Part shown: piece by piece, positions 61,301 to 64,000 of the stretch
Position numbering within the stretch: the stretch's first letter is position 1
Layout: the number at the start of each line of letters is the position of its first letter
Origin: Sphingobacteriales bacterium
GTDB taxonomy: Bacteria > Bacteroidota > Bacteroidia > Chitinophagales > Chitinophagaceae
Assembly (NCBI GenBank): GCA_012270485.1
Contig: JAAXIF010000101.1
Coordinates: forward strand, 1-64,000
Length of the DNA: 64,000 nucleotides
Direction: 5' to 3'
Translations under genes and position numbers: made by a program
Notes under the pieces: generated by a model
What the model was told of the DNA's origin: nothing
The model's database searches: none
The model's input: the letters and a program-made list of their open reading frames with translations, nothing else

Positions 61301-64000
61301 ACCATCAGGTAGTCTCACATTCGCTTATACAGGATCCATCATCAATTGGACTGTTCCTGCAGGTGTTACAAAAATAAATATCAAAGCATTGGGAGGTCGC
61401 GGTGGTAATAGTATCAATGGATTTGGTGGAGGTGGAAATGGTGGAAAAGGTGCATCTATCCAAGGCGACTTTACTGTGGTTCCGGGTCAAGTATTGCAAA
61501 TACTGGTAGCCGGACATGGGGAGGATGCGATTAATAGTACGAATGTTTTGAATACCGGTGGAGGTGGTGGTTCCTTTGTTTGGAACAGTACTACCGGTAA
61601 TACATTGATGTTGGCTGCCGGTGGAGGAACAGGTCTTGGTACCTGTAACTCACAACAGGCTAAACCGGGTCTGGCTACTTTAGGTGGATCAGGTAATGGC
61701 GGACTGGGAGGTAACTTTAATTGTGGTATTAACAATGGTGGTGGCGGCGGAGCCGGATGGTTATCCAATGGTGGCGGCACTGTTGCTAATCCAGGTCTGG
61801 GTGGTAAATCTCCTCTCAATGGAGGCAATGGTGGTGCAGGTGGAATTGGAGGCAATGGATATTTCGGTACTGCTGGAGGTTTTGGTGGTGGTGCCGGTGG
61901 CGGTGGTAATTGCGGCGGCCCTGGTGGTGGTGGTGGTTATAGCGGTGGTAATGGCGGTGATAATACACTTTGTGGTGCAGGTACTCAACCTGTAGTAGGT
62001 GGTACATCTTATAATCAGGGTACCAATCAAGTAAATATTACCGGTGTAAATGACGGCCATGGTCAGGTCATCATCAGCTATCAAGGTTCTTCTGCAACCA
62101 TTACTCAAACAGCAGGTTTGCCAAGTGGCTCTTTGTTCCCAGTTGGTACAACAACCAATACTTTTGTAGCTACTGATGAATCAGGAAACACATCTACATG
62201 TAGTTTTGATGTAGTAGTTACAGATGTTCAAAAACCAGTTATTTCAAATTTGCCAACAAACATTAGCGTATCAAATGATGCTTCGGTTTGTGGTGCCAAA
62301 GTAAACTGGACTGCACCAACTGCAACAGATAATTGTCCGGGTGTAACCATTAGCTCAACACATGCGCCAGGTTCTCTGTTCCCTGTAGGGAATACTACAG
62401 TTACTTATACAGCAACTGATGCATCTGGAAATCAGGTAAGCGGAAGCTTTACTGTAACGGTGAATGATACAGAAAAACCAACCATTGCGGCTCCTGCGGC
62501 TATTCAGGTGAGTAATGATGAGGGACAATGTATAGCAACACCAAGTCTTGGAAATGCATCAACCGGTGATAATTGTGGTGTGCAATCTGTAGTTAATAAT
62601 GCACCAGTTACATTCCCGGTTGGAACAACAACTGTAATCTGGACAGTAACAGATATTCATGGTAATGTATCAACAGCTACACAAACAGTAACTGTTAACG
62701 ATACAGAAAAACCAGTAATAGCATGTCTTACCAATCAGGTATTCTGTGCAAATGTTGGCGGAAACAATAACTATAACATTCCAGTTCTCGTTCAGTCTGA
62801 TAATTGCGGTATTGCAAGTACATCTTATGTTGTATCAGGTGCAACTTCAAGATCAGGAAATGGAACCAATGCAAGTGGCGTATTCTTGATAGGTACATCA
62901 ACAGTAACTTATACAGTAACAGATGTTCATGGTAATGTATCGAACTGTAGTTTCACTGTGAAGATCAATCCTTTGCCGGTACCTACTGCCCAGGCGGCAT
63001 CACCAAATGTATTCTGTAAAGAGTTTACGCTTACAGGATTTGGTAATCAGAACGGACCATTCGCTTATAACTGGTCTCTGAATGGCAATACAGTAGGTAG
63101 TACACAGGTATTAACTTTAGGATTAACAAATCCGGATGGATTGTACAAACTGTTTATCACCGATGCAAACGGATGTACCAGCGAGTTCCCTGCTACTTAT
63201 CAGTACAACAAACAAAACCTGACCAACAGTTATACCATCCTAGCTTCTAAAGAAGTGAAACTGGGGGCGTATAATGAAGTACAAACAGGAAGTGTGGGTG
63301 TTATGAGCAGTAAAGGTGAAGCAGAATTCAAAAAATACAGCAAAGTGAACGGAGCTGGATCTTTTGTAAAGGCGCCGGAAATTGATAAAGATAAAGGTGT
63401 AACTATATTAAGTCAGATTATTGGTGTGGCAACAGTAAGTTTACCTACTATGCAGTATAATACCAGTGTAACGAAATACTTGCCGAGCAATACGGTGGGT
63501 GCTAATACAACGGTAACTTTAAATGGTAACTTCAAAGATCTGAATATACGCAAGGGTGCTAATGTAACATTGAATGGAACCATTTTTGGAAGCATTAAAG
63601 TAGAAGAAGGAGCCAGCATCAGGTTTACATCTGCAGTGGTAAATATTGAAGAATTAAGAGTTGATAAAGGTTCAAAAACCACAATGAGTTATGTTCGCTT
63701 TACACAGCCAACCAGTGTGCGAGTAAGTAAAAATGTAAGTATTGGAAACGATGTAATCGTGAATCCTGATTACCATAGTATAACATTCTACTTGGGTGAT
63801 ACAAAATGTGATGAAGAGAAGTTCTATGTAAAAGGAGATGATACCAAGATAGTAGCCAATATTTATATACCGAATGGGAAACTGAAAATACGTGGTGGTA
63901 ATGGTAATGATGATGATGATGATAGATGCGACCATAAGGCACACAGTTCTAAGTCATGTAAGCATAACAACAATAAACATGGCCATAAAGATTGTAATCA
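58335..64000 (+). CDS. Giant multidomain cell-surface protein (TIG, VCBS, HYR, glycine-rich), 3' end missing
   Basis: At least 1,888 codons run open to the right edge, with a signal peptide (MKKILLLLTVILMSCTTLLQAQ). Domains in order: IPT/TIG about 25-110; seven FG-GAP/VCBS repeats about 135-475 (DFDGDGKIDIAV and similar); HYR/Ig-like domains about 484-990; a glycine-rich domain about 994-1250; three HYR domains about 1300-1530; a bactofilin-like beta-solenoid segment about 1630-1860; and a DDDDD/His/Lys-rich tail. The glycine-rich domain is inserted within an HYR domain. Such proteins are surface or biofilm adhesins, usually type IX secreted; the sorting signal lies outside the window. Confidence 0.85.
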   Translation, partial: MKKILLLLTVILMSCTTLLQAQVCNKPTINSFSPITGFIGSVVTINGSNFDPIPANNQVFFGATQAQVISASFGVLEVRVPVGATYGPITVRNACGLVGASPLSFNGIFCGTSINSTTYSTVSYSANVSGGYQMISQDIDLDGKPDLLVCGFTANRVSVMRNQSNPGSFNFAPKFDLVFQGATRCISTGDFDGDGKIDIAVVDNGINGIRIYRNTSVPGTLSFATPVDIPASSSYQLATGDINGDGKMDLVYGSGPNIGALRNTSTTGSISFATAQIFSNTFYLTGVAIADVDGDGRPDVGTSCPSDNSVTALRNTTVPGSTTFSFASAVSFPTNSSYPYRLFLGDFDKDNKIDFVTNNHNGGTTSVFRNTSVPGTISFAPTVNLTSTNANYRLGVGDADGDGNVDLVTKSSGVSVFSVYKNTSSGQGNISFAPRVDYPGQAEVSGILIGDLDGDYVPDIATSGISFNTLRVHRNNSTVVDNTAPIASCKNITVALSPTGTVTITPQMVDNGSSDACGIQSLALSKTNFTCADIGANNVTLTVTDRAGNVSTCTAVVTVAPAAVIIAGQSTVCQGQTVTMSANLGDSYQWQKDGVDINGAASQTYVATVTGNYSVTVTNAGGCSGTSSPVTVTVSPAPVVTTTPSGNATLCNGSLVITASAGSVYQWSNGATTQAITVTQAGSYSVTVTNQFGCTNTSAPVVVGATDNVPPVAKCKNISVAINANGTASITAASINDGSFDNCGAVTLSISGQTSYSCADAGNTFNVVLTATDAQGNQSSCTATVSVIDPNSYCNQPPVAVCKPLTVSANANCQGIAVAADFNNGSSDPNGDALTYSVLPAGPYAKGVTNVVLTVTDSKGASSTCSTTITVVDDLAPVVTAPANVTVNTDAGVCIATNVSLGTPVVSDNCTGWTVTNNAPTQFEKGVTNVTWTVTDASGNVTTAVQTVTVKDVTPPVIICQPNVAVNNDPNKCGAVVNYAVNATDNCVGPSGSLTFAYTGSIINWTVPAGVTKINIKALGGRGGNSINGFGGGGNGGKGASIQGDFTVVPGQVLQILVAGHGEDAINSTNVLNTGGGGGSFVWNSTTGNTLMLAAGGGTGLGTCNSQQAKPGLATLGGSGNGGLGGNFNCGINNGGGGGAGWLSNGGGTVANPGLGGKSPLNGGNGGAGGIGGNGYFGTAGGFGGGAGGGGNCGGPGGGGGYSGGNGGDNTLCGAGTQPVVGGTSYNQGTNQVNITGVNDGHGQVIISYQGSSATITQTAGLPSGSLFPVGTTTNTFVATDESGNTSTCSFDVVVTDVQKPVISNLPTNISVSNDASVCGAKVNWTAPTATDNCPGVTISSTHAPGSLFPVGNTTVTYTATDASGNQVSGSFTVTVNDTEKPTIAAPAAIQVSNDEGQCIATPSLGNASTGDNCGVQSVVNNAPVTFPVGTTTVIWTVTDIHGNVSTATQTVTVNDTEKPVIACLTNQVFCANVGGNNNYNIPVLVQSDNCGIASTSYVVSGATSRSGNGTNASGVFLIGTSTVTYTVTDVHGNVSNCSFTVKINPLPVPTAQAASPNVFCKEFTLTGFGNQNGPFAYNWSLNGNTVGSTQVLTLGLTNPDGLYKLFITDANGCTSEFPATYQYNKQNLTNSYTILASKEVKLGAYNEVQTGSVGVMSSKGEAEFKKYSKVNGAGSFVKAPEIDKDKGVTILSQIIGVATVSLPTMQYNTSVTKYLPSNTVGANTTVTLNGNFKDLNIRKGANVTLNGTIFGSIKVEEGASIRFTSAVVNIEELRVDKGSKTTMSYVRFTQPTSVRVSKNVSIGNDVIVNPDYHSITFYLGDTKCDEEKFYVKGDDTKIVANIYIPNGKLKIRGGNGNDDDDDRCDHKAHSSKSCKHNNNKHGHKDCN

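Noticed and set aside
61487..61855. Minus-strand proline-rich open frame
   Set aside because: It mirrors the glycine-rich domain of the surface protein (GGT/GGC read backwards), not a gene.
61684..61995. Plus-strand open frame rich in Val/Ala inside the surface-protein gene
   Set aside because: It is out of frame with the long coding sequence and reflects the glycine-codon bias.

Overview
The window reads as a chromosome segment of a Bacteroidota bacterium, most likely Chitinophagaceae. This rests on the protein families (three-subunit SdhCAB, DUF4199, DUF4097-like, GxxExxY, a giant HYR/VCBS cell-surface protein), TAnnTTTG-type promoter boxes, ATG starts with weak Shine-Dalgarno signals, and gene pairs common in that phylum (ftsK-lolA, rpsO-pnp). 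The genus is inference.

Layout. 1-1590: the 5' end of a secreted protein, a membrane protein and an ECF sigma factor, then a tRNA-Asn-like 3' end with its terminator. 1591-8530: an integrated element, all on the minus strand, with RadC, a Sak4/RecA-like ATPase, a small possibly OB-fold protein, a RepA-like ATPase, a KilAC-type protein, small unknowns, an excisionase-like HTH protein, an RteC-like protein and a tyrosine integrase. Its right end cuts an M16 peptidase gene after 512 native codons. 8531-33400: housekeeping and catabolic genes, namely tryptophan 2,3-dioxygenase, PyrF, a phosphoesterase, kynureninase, an S9 peptidase, small membrane proteins, GH43, a dicarboxylate/amino-acid symporter, glutaryl-CoA dehydrogenase, shikimate kinase, FtsK and LolA. 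33400-54023: RNase Z, S15, PNPase, PrmA, PlsY, an M48 peptidase, an ECF sigma/anti-sigma pair, a secreted PLP enzyme, tRNA-Leu(CAA), HscB, a saccharopine dehydrogenase-like enzyme, TrmN6, the sdhCAB cluster (with a GxxExxY gene between sdhA and sdhB), a MacB-like permease and TsaD. 54207-64000: a TPR histidine kinase facing a LytTR regulator with an apparent frameshift, then a small secreted protein followed by a giant multidomain surface protein that runs off the right edge.

The most unusual layer lies between the genes. Many intergenic gaps from about 10 kb to 51 kb hold a hairpin element. In many of them both arms are arrays of a 7-bp word repeated with small changes, and the word differs from locus to locus (GTGAAAA, GTGAATG, GGTGCTA, CTAGCTG, nnnCAAG, ATCAAAA-like). 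The same kind of heptad array also occurs inside the coding sequences of trmN6 and tsaD (both CTGTCAA) and at the 5' end of the symporter gene. Other hairpin families (CGCAGATTTTTATGAT ends; TTGCCACTG ends; a branched 168-bp element; a 26-bp terminal-inverted-repeat element) share the same gaps.

Metabolic links: KynA and KynU are two steps of tryptophan breakdown, with no recognisable formamidase between them. Glutaryl-CoA dehydrogenase and the saccharopine dehydrogenase-like protein suggest further amino-acid catabolism. All assignments come from reading motifs; no database search was run.
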